Of a DNA stretch of 10,098 nucleotides, positions 1-7,153 are shown piece by piece. The position numbers were made by a program, and so were the translations under genes. The stretch covers positions 552 to 10,649 of the forward strand of contig DCZG01000157.1 of assembly GCA_002331575.1 (NCBI GenBank), written 5' to 3'. Below the pieces are notes generated by a model. That model searched no databases. It had not been told where the DNA came from and was given only the letters and a program-made list of their open reading frames with translations. The DNA comes from Atopobium sp. UBA2090 (lineage in GTDB: Bacteria; Actinomycetota; Coriobacteriia; Coriobacteriales; Atopobiaceae). The number at the start of each line of letters is the position of its first letter. Position 1 is the stretch's first letter.

Positions 1-1925
1 CCGCCGATGACGCCCTGGTCGCGATAGCTGTCGTACGTCTCGGCGAAGGTGCCGGGCAGGCGACCCTCGGCGCAGTCGACCGCTCCGTTGGGAAACGCCG
101 CCGAGAGCGCGTCGGAGGCGTCGAGTGAGATGCCGTCTCCGAGGAAGAGCACGTCATAGGTCGTGTTGGCCTGGGTCGGGGCCTCGTAGCCCGTCGTGTC
201 GTAGATGAGCTTGGCGTATTCGACCGACCCGTCCGGCCTCGTGTGGGTGCCGTCGTTCCAGAACCAGTCGTCGTGCCCCTCGCTGTAGGAGTACCAGTCG
301 ACGAGGCCCACGTTGTCGTACTTCTCGGCGCACTGTGCCAGGAGCTCGTTGTTCGCGTCCTGCCAGTCGTCGGGCATGCGGTTGTTGACGAACCATATCT
401 GCTTGTCGGCGCCGACGTCGGACACCATGCCGTCTAGCTGCTTCTCCGTCAGGGCGCCGTTGGTGCCGACGCAGAAGATGACCGTGTCGCCGACCACGCC
501 CGAGTCTCGGTAGGAGTCGTAGAGCTCGATGGCCGCGGAGGCCTGTCGGCTGATCTTGCAGTCGATGAGACCGTAGGGGAAGTAGGAAGCGAGCTGGTCG
601 TAGGCGTCGAGGGGAACGGAGTCGCCGATGAGCACGACGTCGTAGACCCCGTCGACGAGCGGCCGCTTGAGCGCCGCGGCGGACACCTTGTGCACCTCTC
701 CCTGGCCGTCGAAGGCGTTTGCGGGCGGCACGAGGGCGACGCCCGCCACGCTGACGGTGAGGACCACGGCCATGGCGACGGCGGGAATCCGGCGGTGCCT
801 GACCCAGTCGACGAGGGCCGCGCCCGAAGGCAGGCTCGCGTGGCGAAGGGGCTCCTCGACGAAGCGATACGAGAGCTCCGCCGCGCCGAGCGAGAGCCCG
901 ACCTGCAACGCCCTCACCACGAGGGACGGCTCCACGGTCGAGTTCACGTTCGTGAGCAGGAGCACGATCGGATAGTGCCAGAGGTAGAGCGCATAGGAGC
1001 GCTTGCCGAGCCAGACGAGGGGCGGCAGCGAGGCGACCTTGGAGACGAGGCTCCCCGCGGGCATGAGCGCCGCGACGGCGATGACGGACACCACCGAGCA
1101 GAGCAGGATGCCCCCGCGATACGACCAGGCCGAGTATCCCTCGGTGGTCGCCATCATGAAGACGAGCGCCCCCACGGACCCGATGCCGGCGATCTCGACG
1201 CCGACGCGCGCCCGCACGGACATGGTCGACGCATCCGCACGGCTCGCGCGACCGAACGGCCACACGAGCGCGAGGGCGCATCCCAGAAGGAGGCTCATCG
1301 CTCGCGTGTCAGTGCCATAGTAGGCTCGCGAGGGGTCGGCGTTGGGGCTGTACATCATCGCCATGAGGACGGCCGAGAGGATCGCGAGCACGACGCAGCC
1401 GATGGCGACGTGGCGCTTCCTCGAGTGCACCTTCATGAGCAGGAGCAGGATGGGCGGCCAGATGAGGTAGAACTGGGCCTCGATCGCGAGCGACCAAAAG
1501 TGGGTGAGCGGCGACGGCGCGCCCGCGGCCGCGAAGTACGACTCGTTCGAGAAGATCTTCGCCCAGTTGAGGTACATGAGCAGCGCAGGAACGATGTCCG
1601 GCCGCATCTTGGTCAGGAGGACGTGGTTGAAGAGCGTGCAGAGCGCCGCCGTGACCACGACGAGGACAACCACCGAGGGCATGAGGCGGCGCACGCGCTT
1701 CATCCAGAACTCGCGCAGCGAGAGCTGGCGGTGGTTCCTGGCGTAGGTCGAGACGAGCTGGCTGGTGATGAGGTAGCCTGACAGCACGAAGAGCACCGTG
1801 ACGCCGAGAAGGCCGCCCGAGCACTGCCCGACGCCCATGTGATACCCGAGGACCCCCAACACGCACAGTGCCCGCAGCCCGTCGAGGGCGTCGACGTAAC
1901 GCCGCCCCGAGGTGGTTTCCGACAT
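1..1925 (-). CDS. Acyltransferase-3 (OafA/YrhL-type) membrane O-acyltransferase with C-terminal SGNH domain(s), 3'-truncated by window edge
   Basis: The frame is open from ATG at 1925 to the window edge, giving 641 codons with no stop. An AAAGG lies about 10 nt upstream of the ATG. The N-terminus reads YVDALDGLRAL, then GYHMG (His29) and FVLSGYLIT, and later FWSLAIEAQFYLIWP; these are acyltransferase-3 signatures. Residues up to about 370 form repeated hydrophobic segments. After a short linker comes an SGNH esterase/acetyltransferase domain: LIGDSVPLD (Ser436), GTNG (Asn489) and NDGTHTR (Asp558, His561). From residue 588 a second copy of the domain start appears, gapless against residues 428-480 with about half the residues identical, but GDS is GDG (Gly596). 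The family moves acetyl groups across the membrane onto cell-surface polysaccharide or peptidoglycan; the actual acceptor cannot be read here. The large frames on both strands in this stretch are shadows. The acyltransferase-3/SGNH call is firm; the second SGNH domain is probable because it is cut by the edge. Confidence 0.93.
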   Translation of the reverse strand, partial: MSETTSGRRYVDALDGLRALCVLGVLGYHMGVGQCSGGLLGVTVLFVLSGYLITSQLVSTYARNHRQLSLREFWMKRVRRLMPSVVVLVVVTAALCTLFNHVLLTKMRPDIVPALLMYLNWAKIFSNESYFAAAGAPSPLTHFWSLAIEAQFYLIWPPILLLLMKVHSRKRHVAIGCVVLAILSAVLMAMMYSPNADPSRAYYGTDTRAMSLLLGCALALVWPFGRASRADASTMSVRARVGVEIAGIGSVGALVFMMATTEGYSAWSYRGGILLCSVVSVIAVAALMPAGSLVSKVASLPPLVWLGKRSYALYLWHYPIVLLLTNVNSTVEPSLVVRALQVGLSLGAAELSYRFVEEPLRHASLPSGAALVDWVRHRRIPAVAMAVVLTVSVAGVALVPPANAFDGQGEVHKVSAAALKRPLVDGVYDVVLIGDSVPLDAYDQLASYFPYGLIDCKISRQASAAIELYDSYRDSGVVGDTVIFCVGTNGALTEKQLDGMVSDVGADKQIWFVNNRMPDDWQDANNELLAQCAEKYDNVGLVDWYSYSEGHDDWFWNDGTHTRPDGSVEYAKLIYDTTGYEAPTQANTTYDVLFLGDGISLDASDALSAAFPNGAVDCAEGRLPGTFAETYDSYRDQGVIG

Positions 1926-1963
1926 GTGAGAACAACCTTTCGAAACCGTTCGCAAGCTATTTT

Positions 1964-1984
1964 CAGGGACCATGGTACTCCCTG
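1964..1984. repeat. Short inverted repeat upstream of the acyltransferase gene
   Basis: CAGGGA and TCCCTG form a perfect 6-bp stem around a 9-nt loop, about 40 bp upstream of the acyltransferase start, inside the 164-bp gap that also lies downstream of the HAD gene. On neither strand is it followed by a T-run, so it is not a convincing intrinsic terminator. It could be an operator or a leader hairpin for the acyltransferase, or chance. No good -35/-10 pair was found in this gap. Confidence 0.25.
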
Positions 1985-2089
1985 AACGTCCTGCGTCGAG
2001 AGGCGGTCGCAAGGTCGGGGAACAACAACACGGGACCGCGCCGAGATATCCCCGGTACGGCCCCTCAACCTGCGTCATCGTCCTTCTCG

Positions 2090-2716
2090 CTAGAGGTTGG
2101 CCCCGCGCTCCCTGAGCTCGGCCTCGAGTCGGGCGGCCGTCGTGAACACGTGGCCCTGCATCCCGATGGACTCGGCGCCGCGCACGTTGTTCTCTGAGTC
2201 GTCGACGAAGAGGCACTCCTCCGGCTTGAGCTCGTAGCGGTCGCAGAGCGTCTTGTAGATGAGCGGGTCGGGCTTCATGAGCCGCTCCCACGCCGAGACG
2301 ACCCAGCCGTCCATCACGGGGAACGACGGGATCCGGTCCTTCTGGTGCCACCAGCGGACGCCCGCGTTGGAGAGCAGGTAGCAGCCGTAGCCCGCGTCAT
2401 GGAGACGGACAACGAGCTCGTTCGTGCCGGGAATCGGGCGCTGGTGGACGTCCCAGTTCGCGAAGCACTCGTGGAGCGCCGGCCACAGGCGCTCGGGGAG
2501 GTGGGAGCTGGCCACGCGTTCCATCGTCGCCTCAGAGATGACGCCCGCGTCGAGCAGCGACCATGTGGGGCTCGAGAAGAGCGCCGCGTCGAGCAGGGCC
2601 GCGTCCTCCTCGCCGTCGACGTAGAGGCTCGAGAACTCGTGGCCGTCAAAGTGCAGGAGCACCTGGCCCATATCGAACACGAAGACCTTGGGCGCGAGCG
2701 CGTTTGTCTCGTCCAT
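2090..2716 (-). CDS. HAD-IA family hydrolase, YihX-like (probable sugar-phosphate phosphatase)
   Basis: 208 residues. The ATG at 2716 was chosen because AAAGGAG sits 6 nt upstream; the frame is open further but that extension is low-complexity and antisense to nothing recognisable. Haloacid dehalogenase motifs are in order: motif I VFDMGQVL (nucleophile Asp15, with Gly17 in place of the usual second Asp, as in E. coli YihX, which reads FDLGNV); cap helices about 25-95; motif II LLSNAG (Ser116); motif III MKPDP (Lys148); motif IV FVDDSENNVRGA (Asp172, Asp173). These are cytosolic Mg-dependent phosphatases; YihX acts on alpha-glucose-1-phosphate, but the substrate here is unknown. It begins 19 bp after the pepC stop on the same strand, so it is likely co-transcribed with pepC. 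The length is normal for the family (about 200 aa). Confidence 0.92.
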   Translation of the reverse strand: MDETNALAPKVFVFDMGQVLLHFDGHEFSSLYVDGEEDAALLDAALFSSPTWSLLDAGVISEATMERVASSHLPERLWPALHECFANWDVHQRPIPGTNELVVRLHDAGYGCYLLSNAGVRWWHQKDRIPSFPVMDGWVVSAWERLMKPDPLIYKTLCDRYELKPEECLFVDDSENNVRGAESIGMQGHVFTTAARLEAELRERGANL

Positions 2717-2735
2717 GCGCGTCTCCTTTCTGCCG

Positions 2736-4094
2736 CTAGGCGAGACGGGCGAGGGAGCCCATGGGGTCCCAGGGCTCGAGGACCTTCGGGTCCTCCGTCT
2801 CGTAGGTGTCGCGCTCCTCGGGCGTGAGGTACTTCTTGTCAATGACGACCTGGTAGACATACTCGTCGAACCAGGCGTCAGAGAGGGTGTCGAAGCCGTC
2901 GCGGCCGTGGTCCTTGCCCCAGCTGTTCTCGACCTTCCACAGCGTGGGCCGGCCGGCGTCGTCGAGGTCGACGCCCTCGAGCACCATGGCGTGCGTCATG
3001 ACCGACTCGCCGTAGTCGAGGCGCTCGGCCTTGTCGAGCGCACCCTCCACGGGGAAGCCGAAGAGGCCGTCGACGTCGAGGGCCGCGGTGTCCATGATGC
3101 CGTCGTCGCGCAGGTAGCTCTGGGCGACGTCACAGCCGAACCAGACGGGCAGGTCGTCCTTGAGCTGCGCGATCGCGACGCGCTTGAGCTCGGCGGGCTC
3201 GAGGTTGAGGTAGCGCACGCCGCCGTCCTCCACCACGTTGCCGAGGCGGCTCACGGTGTAGGTGTGGCCGTAGGGCTTGTCGGCGGTCGGGGCGCTGATG
3301 AGCGAGACGTAGTCGTCGAGCTCCATGCCGACGGCCTCGGAGAAGAACGAATGCGGTGTGAAGGTGCCCGCGAGCGCGAGCTTGTCGTCCTTGTCGCGCA
3401 GACGCACCGAGAAGGACGCGGGCGGCTCGCCGAGGCAGGTGACCATGAGCTGGTAGACGTCCTCCATCATGGCCTTCTTCATCTCGCGCAGGCTCTCGGC
3501 GTCCTCGCCGGCGGCGTGCGTCTCGCGCAGGCGCTTGGCGGCGCCGCGCAGGTAGCGCGTGAGGTAGCGGTCCAGGTCGGAGGTGTTGCGCGAGCAGGCA
3601 GTCTCGGGCATGGCGTCCTTGGGCACGACGCCGTACTTGCGCACGAGGCTCTTGAACATGTCCCACTGGCCGCCGTCACCGATGGGGTCGGCGAGAAGGA
3701 AGGCCATGAGGCGGCCGGAGAGCGGCTCGTCGAGCGTGTCGAGGACGTTCTCGAGGAACCAGTTGCTCTTCTCCATCTTGTCCCAGAAGAGCGGGTAGCA
3801 CTGGCTCAGCTCGAAGGTCTTGAGGTTGTAGCGCTTGATGACGCGGTAGCGCATGGTGTTGAGGCTCGCGAACATCCAGCACCTGCCGGAGCGCTGCTGG
3901 TCGCACCGGTCTCCCTGCGTCACCTCCACGTCGAAGGTCATGCCGTTGGCGCCGACGCCCTCGGGCGTGCGCGCGGCCGCGCGCAGCCCGCAGCTGGTGA
4001 CGGCGTTCTTGGCGACGACGTTGGCGCGGTCCGCGAGGAAGCTCTCGCGCGCCGCGGCGAGGTCGTCGCGGGTGATGCAGGTCATCTCGTCCAT
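2736..4094 (-). CDS. pepC: Aminopeptidase C (bleomycin hydrolase family, peptidase C1B)
   Basis: 452 residues, the usual size for PepC. The ATG at 4094 is preceded by GGGAGG with 6-nt spacing, which favours it over the longer open frame. The papain-like catalytic set is complete: oxyanion Gln66 and nucleophile Cys72 in DQQRSGRCWMFASLN, His368 in MTHAMVLEGVD, Asn390 in KVENSWG. The C-terminus PWDPMGSLARLA matches the family tail that projects into the active site and makes these cytosolic hexamers act as aminopeptidases. It removes N-terminal residues from peptides, a nutritional and peptide-recycling role. It is first in a probable two-gene transcript with the HAD gene, and is divergent from cca. 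A 476-residue plus-strand frame over the same DNA is a GC-driven shadow. Confidence 0.97.
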   Translation of the reverse strand: MDEMTCITRDDLAAARESFLADRANVVAKNAVTSCGLRAAARTPEGVGANGMTFDVEVTQGDRCDQQRSGRCWMFASLNTMRYRVIKRYNLKTFELSQCYPLFWDKMEKSNWFLENVLDTLDEPLSGRLMAFLLADPIGDGGQWDMFKSLVRKYGVVPKDAMPETACSRNTSDLDRYLTRYLRGAAKRLRETHAAGEDAESLREMKKAMMEDVYQLMVTCLGEPPASFSVRLRDKDDKLALAGTFTPHSFFSEAVGMELDDYVSLISAPTADKPYGHTYTVSRLGNVVEDGGVRYLNLEPAELKRVAIAQLKDDLPVWFGCDVAQSYLRDDGIMDTAALDVDGLFGFPVEGALDKAERLDYGESVMTHAMVLEGVDLDDAGRPTLWKVENSWGKDHGRDGFDTLSDAWFDEYVYQVVIDKKYLTPEERDTYETEDPKVLEPWDPMGSLARLA

Positions 4095-4136
4095 GGTGTT
4101 CCTCCCTGGTTGCCATGAGGTCAGTCTCACGTGTCG

Positions 4137-4145
4137 AGGATAGCA
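4137..4145 (-). promoter_or_regulatory. Candidate extended -10 promoter for pepC
   Basis: Read on the minus strand this is TGCTATCCT, an extended -10 (TGn plus TATCCT). It would start transcription near 4130, giving a leader of about 35 nt that carries the pepC ribosome site. A TTGACG lies upstream (4157-4162) but only 14 bp away, which is short for a true -35; the extended TG may compensate. The element mirrors the cca -10 across the same gap. Confidence 0.4.
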
Positions 4146-4186
4146 CGGGAGGGGGACGTCAACGCCCCCGCCCGCTCGCGTGCTAT
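4140..4186. repeat. Inverted repeat spanning the pepC/cca divergent promoters
   Basis: ATAGCACG (4140-4147) is the exact reverse complement of CGTGCTAT (4179-4186), and the inner flanks are also complementary in kind (G-rich left, C-rich right). The arms contain the upstream parts of both candidate -10 elements. The symmetry may simply reflect two similar divergent promoters, or may be a shared operator. Confidence 0.4.
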
Positions 4187-4189
4187 GCT
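4181..4189 (+). promoter_or_regulatory. Candidate extended -10 promoter for cca
   Basis: TGCTATGCT is an extended -10 (TGn plus TATGCT), placed so that transcription would begin near 4196, about 30 nt before the cca ATG and just ahead of its ribosome site. No convincing -35 is seen at 17-18 bp, as is common for extended -10 promoters. Confidence 0.4.
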
Positions 4190-4227
4190 TGCACGAAAAC
4201 GCCCGCACGCGAACTCAGGGAGGGGAC

Positions 4228-5619
4228 ATGGCGCCATCCGATGCCGAGCTCGCGCTCCGCCTGCCTGCGTATGCGATGCGCGTGGTCTCTCTCCTCGAGG
4301 CCGCTGGATACGAGGCCTGGGTCGTGGGCGGCTGGGTGCGAGACGCTCTTCTCGGCTCGTCCGGGCATGACGTCGACGTGACCACGTCGGCCCCCTGGTG
4401 GGAGACCGAGCGCGTGCTTCGCGCGGCGGGGGTCGAGGTCCACGAGACGGGCGTGGCGCACGGCACCGTGACGGCCGTGATCGGACACGAGCCCGTCGAG
4501 GTCACGACCTACCGCGTGGAGGGGACCTACTCCGACCTCCGCCATCCCGACGAGGTCCGCTTCGTGACCGACGTCCGCGAGGACCTGGCACGGAGGGACT
4601 TCACGGTCAACGCCATGGCCTGGCATCCCGAGCGCGGGCTTCTCGACCCGTACGGCGGGCGAGAAGACCTCTCGCGGGGACTGATTCGCGCCGTCGGTGA
4701 CCCGAGCAGCCGCTTTGGCGAGGACGCCCTGCGGACGCTCCGGGCGGTGCGCTTTGCCTGCCGCCTGGGCTTCTCGATCGAGCCCGCCACGCAGGAGGCG
4801 CTCGTGGCCTGCGCGCCGGGGCTCGACCACATCGCCCGCGAGCGCGTGGGAATCGAGCTTGACGGCATCATGGGCTCGGGCCACATGGCCTGGGCGCTTC
4901 GCAACGAGTTCGAGGTGGTGTCGCGCGCCCTGCCGGATCTCGTTCCCATGGCCGGCTTCGACCAGAGGACCCCTTACCACACGCACGACGTCCTCGAGCA
5001 CACGGCCCGCGTCTGCGCGGGCGTCGAGGAGTACTGCGGGGGCGTGACGCCGCAGTCGCTGCGGTGGGCGGCACTCTTCCACGACGTCGCCAAGCCGTCC
5101 TGCTGGAGCCAGGACGATGACGGTCGCGGCCACTTCTACGGGCATCCCAAGGCGGGCGCCGACATGGCGCGGCGCATCCTCGGCGAGCTCGCGCTGCCCA
5201 AGGACCTCATCGCGGAGGTCTGCGCTCTCATCCTCTTCCACGACCGAGGCGTGTGGCCCGCCGCGCGCAGCGTGAGGACCGTGCTCGCCAAGCTCGACGA
5301 GCGCTGTCCCGGCAGGGGAGAACCCCTCGCGTTCCAGCTCATCGACCTCAAGCGAGCGGACGCGCTCGCCAAGGCGCCTGGCTGCGCGGCATACGCCGCC
5401 GAGCTCGACGCGGTGACGATAGCCCTTCGGCAGGAGGTCTCGCAGGGGGCGATGTTTCGCGTCTCCGACCTCGCCGTGAGCGGCGGGGACGTCATCCGGG
5501 AGTGCGGAATCGCGCCTGGCCCCGCGGTGGGTGAGCGGCTGCGCGGCCTTCTCGCCCGCGTCGTCGACGACGAGCTCCCCAACGACCGAGAGGTCCTTCT
5601 CGCCGCACTCCGCCGATAG
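4228..5619 (+). CDS. cca: CCA-adding tRNA nucleotidyltransferase with HD domain
   Basis: 463 residues from ATG 4228, chosen because AGGGAGGGG ends 2 nt before it and because the 16 residues encoded upstream look unlike the family. It adds or repairs the 3' CCA of tRNAs in the cytosol. Class II nucleotidyltransferase motifs are in order: GGWVRDALLG (34-43); catalytic DVD (Asp48, Asp50); ARRDFTVNAMA (121-131); DPYGGREDL (140-148); EDALRTLRAVRFACRLGF (165-182), the nucleotide-selecting region; ERVGIEL (205-211). An HD domain follows: HTHDVLEHTA, then ALFHDVAKP (His285, Asp286), then a further HD at 338-339. The order NTase, neck, HD fits actinobacterial CCA enzymes. It is divergent from pepC and ends 10 bp before the convergent glycosyltransferase stop, with no visible terminator between. 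A 525-residue antisense frame is a shadow. Confidence 0.97.
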   Translation: MAPSDAELALRLPAYAMRVVSLLEAAGYEAWVVGGWVRDALLGSSGHDVDVTTSAPWWETERVLRAAGVEVHETGVAHGTVTAVIGHEPVEVTTYRVEGTYSDLRHPDEVRFVTDVREDLARRDFTVNAMAWHPERGLLDPYGGREDLSRGLIRAVGDPSSRFGEDALRTLRAVRFACRLGFSIEPATQEALVACAPGLDHIARERVGIELDGIMGSGHMAWALRNEFEVVSRALPDLVPMAGFDQRTPYHTHDVLEHTARVCAGVEEYCGGVTPQSLRWAALFHDVAKPSCWSQDDDGRGHFYGHPKAGADMARRILGELALPKDLIAEVCALILFHDRGVWPAARSVRTVLAKLDERCPGRGEPLAFQLIDLKRADALAKAPGCAAYAAELDAVTIALRQEVSQGAMFRVSDLAVSGGDVIRECGIAPGPAVGERLRGLLARVVDDELPNDREVLLAALRR

Positions 5620-5629
5620 GGCGCGCCTG

Positions 5630-6682
5630 TCAGTTGAACTTGAACTTCGCCTGCATCTTGTGGTAGCCCCAGACGAAGGCGCGCAGGCCGAGCGGGGTCC
5701 GTAGGTTGCACCAGACGCCGATGAAGCTCCAGCGGATGCGGTGCCAGAGGCGCCGGTCATGCGCCTTGAGGTGCGCCCAGATGTCGTCTCGCAGCTGGAG
5801 GTGGTCGGGTCGGTCCGAAAGGATCGAGAAGGCCGTGCAGATGCACATCGTGATGGTGAGATCGCCGATCATGTAGCGGCGGAGCTTTCGGTTCTCGGCT
5901 CTGCTGGGGATGTCCACGCTGTCGATCTTGATCCTCCCGACGCGGAGCTGCTGGTCGACGCGGGCGGTCATGACCTTCTCCTCGACGGATTGCCCGGCGC
6001 GGCCGATGAGGTAGTGGTAGAGGTCGACATCGAGGTAGAGGATGGTCCTCACGTGCGGCAGCGGCGCATAGACGAAGATCTCGTCCACGTAGAAGGTGTG
6101 CGCGGGCAGGCGCAGGCCGCAGGCGCGCAGGAGCGCGGTGCGGTAGACGACCGAGTGCATCATCATGTACTGCCACGGCGGGAAGGGGCGCAGCATGTCG
6201 TCCCAGGTGAAGACTCTGTTCTGCGGGAACTCGCGGACGTAGCGGACGGCGAGCCGGGTGCCGTCGGACTCGTGCTCGTAGACGTAGTTGGCGACGAGCA
6301 TGTCGAGAGGGACGCCGCCGCTGGCGCGGAGCTCGCGGAGACGCGCGAGGACCGCCCGCGCGGCATCGACGTCGACCCAGTCGTCGGAGTCGACGACCTT
6401 GAAGTAGGCGCCCCGTGCCTGGGCGAGCCCCGTGTTGATGACCTCGCCGTGTCCGCCGTTGTCCTGGTGGATGGCTCGGACGAGGCCGGGGTGGCGACGC
6501 TGCCACCCGAGGGCGCGCTCGAGGGTGTCGTCCTCGGCGGAGCCGTCGTCGATGACGAGGATCTCGACGTCGGAGGCCCCCTCCGCGGCTCTGACGAGGC
6601 TCTCTATGCACCGGTCCATGTAGGCGGCGGAGTTGTAGCAGGGCACCACGAAGGTGATGATCCTGTCCTCGTCCGTCTCCAT
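5630..6682 (-). CDS. Family 2 glycosyltransferase
   Basis: 350 residues. ATG at 6682 has GGAGG 8 nt upstream. The N-terminal GT-A fold is clear: ITFVVPCYNSAAYMDRCIESL (9-29), LVIDDGSAEDDT (Asp45, Asp46), HQDNGGHGEVINTGL (72-86) and the metal-binding KVVDSDDW (Asp98-Asp101). A later YVDEIF (198-203) supplies the usual acidic pair region. It transfers a sugar from a nucleotide-sugar donor, most likely for cell-surface polysaccharide or teichoic-acid-like polymer; donor and acceptor cannot be told. The C-terminal third (about 255-350) is basic, with no strong membrane span. No other polysaccharide gene adjoins it, although the surface O-acyltransferase lies about 4 kb away. It is convergent with cca and divergent from the DivIVA-domain gene. 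Confidence 0.94.
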   Translation of the reverse strand: METDEDRIITFVVPCYNSAAYMDRCIESLVRAAEGASDVEILVIDDGSAEDDTLERALGWQRRHPGLVRAIHQDNGGHGEVINTGLAQARGAYFKVVDSDDWVDVDAARAVLARLRELRASGGVPLDMLVANYVYEHESDGTRLAVRYVREFPQNRVFTWDDMLRPFPPWQYMMMHSVVYRTALLRACGLRLPAHTFYVDEIFVYAPLPHVRTILYLDVDLYHYLIGRAGQSVEEKVMTARVDQQLRVGRIKIDSVDIPSRAENRKLRRYMIGDLTITMCICTAFSILSDRPDHLQLRDDIWAHLKAHDRRLWHRIRWSFIGVWCNLRTPLGLRAFVWGYHKMQAKFKFN

Positions 6683-6741
6683 GGCACCAGCCTCCGCGTG
6701 ATCGTCGAGCGTGGCCGGGCGAGAAGCGCGACCACGAGGGA

Positions 6742-6747
6742 ATGATA
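6742..6747 (-). promoter_or_regulatory. Candidate -10 for the glycosyltransferase gene
   Basis: On the minus strand this reads TATCAT, five of six consensus bases, about 60 bp upstream of the glycosyltransferase ATG in the 147-bp gap shared with the divergent DivIVA-domain gene. No clear -35 is present, so this is a weak call. No equally good -10 was seen for the plus-strand gene. Confidence 0.25.
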
Positions 6748-6829
6748 CCCACTCGGGAGGGCTGGGACGTCGGATGTAGACTCAGGGGAGGGGTGCCGTC
6801 AGGCGGCGGCGAGAGGAGCGGGGGAGCGC

Positions 6830-7060
6830 ATGGACATCGCGTCAGGCGACATCGGGCGGGCCACGTTCTCGCCAGCGCGGCACGGCTACAACACGGACGA
6901 GGTCGACGGCTATCTGCGGCAGGTGGCGGCTGAGGTCGACGAGCTGAACGACGAGCTCGCCGCTTCGCGAGCGGAGGTCGCGGAGCTGAAGAGGCAGCTC
7001 GCCGCAGGTGGAGACGCCGGCGAGCCGGCGAGCGCCGATGAGGACGACGGGCTGTTCTAG
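6830..7060 (+). CDS. Short DivIVA-domain protein
   Basis: 76 residues, with GGGGAG just before the ATG. Residues 7-38 match the conserved DivIVA N-terminus: DIGRATFSPARHGYNTDEVDGYLRQV (FSxxRxGYxxxEVDxYL). This is the segment that binds curved membrane at poles and septa and recruits cell-wall or division proteins. A short coiled coil follows (about 34-58, ELNDELAASRAEVAELKRQL), then an acidic tail ending EDDGLF. Typical DivIVA/Wag31 proteins are 150-250 residues, so most of the coiled-coil rod is missing. The acidic end looks natural, but the gene stops just where the AT-rich hsd locus begins, so loss of a longer 3' end on insertion is possible. Base composition matches the GC-rich side. Confidence 0.82.
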   Translation: MDIASGDIGRATFSPARHGYNTDEVDGYLRQVAAEVDELNDELAASRAEVAELKRQLAAGGDAGEPASADEDDGLF

Positions 7061-7107
7061 GGCGGGGGAGAAAGACGCTTCTCTGAGAATAGCGATGTAC
7101 TCGTCGG

Positions 7108-7153
7108 ACAAATGATTATTTGGCCGCGTGATGTCGACCTTCGAGACGTCAAT
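7108..7153 (+). repeat. Recombination site A (forward), 46-bp repeat shared with site C
   Basis: It contains the core CAAATGATTATTTG (7109-7122) followed by GGCCGCGTGATG and more, 46 bp in all, identical to 9260-9305. On the minus strand it encodes the conserved end of the silent HsdS cassette, SKVDITRPNNHL. On the plus strand the same DNA would read NDYLAA then stop. It forms the left end of cassette TRD2b. Confidence 0.88.

Noticed and set aside
154..1935. Several long frames on both strands (for example 690-1781 plus, 154-1281 minus, 1309-1935 minus)
   Set aside because: All are shadows of the acyltransferase frame, which shows no stop because it leaves the window. They are Arg- or acidic-rich and have no family motifs.
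2688..4118. 476-residue plus-strand open frame
   Set aside because: It lies antisense to pepC, is rich in Val/Ala/Gly/Glu, and has no recognisable motif.
4137..4162. TTGACG with TATCCT as a standard -35/-10 pair for pepC
   Set aside because: The spacing is 14 bp, too short for a normal promoter; the extended -10 is the better reading.
4183..5760. 525-residue minus-strand open frame
   Set aside because: It is antisense to cca, which has full family motifs; the frame is a by-product of high GC and codon bias.
5741..6752. Long frames opposite or alongside the glycosyltransferase
   Set aside because: They overlap a gene with clear GT2 motifs and are low-complexity.
7066..7086. Hairpin GAGAA/TTCTC after the DivIVA-domain gene as a terminator
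   Set aside because: It has only 5 bp of stem and no T-run follows.
6842..7108. C-terminal extension of the silent HsdS cassette
   Set aside because: It is read through the antisense of the DivIVA-domain gene; the HsdS-like sequence ends at PNNHL.
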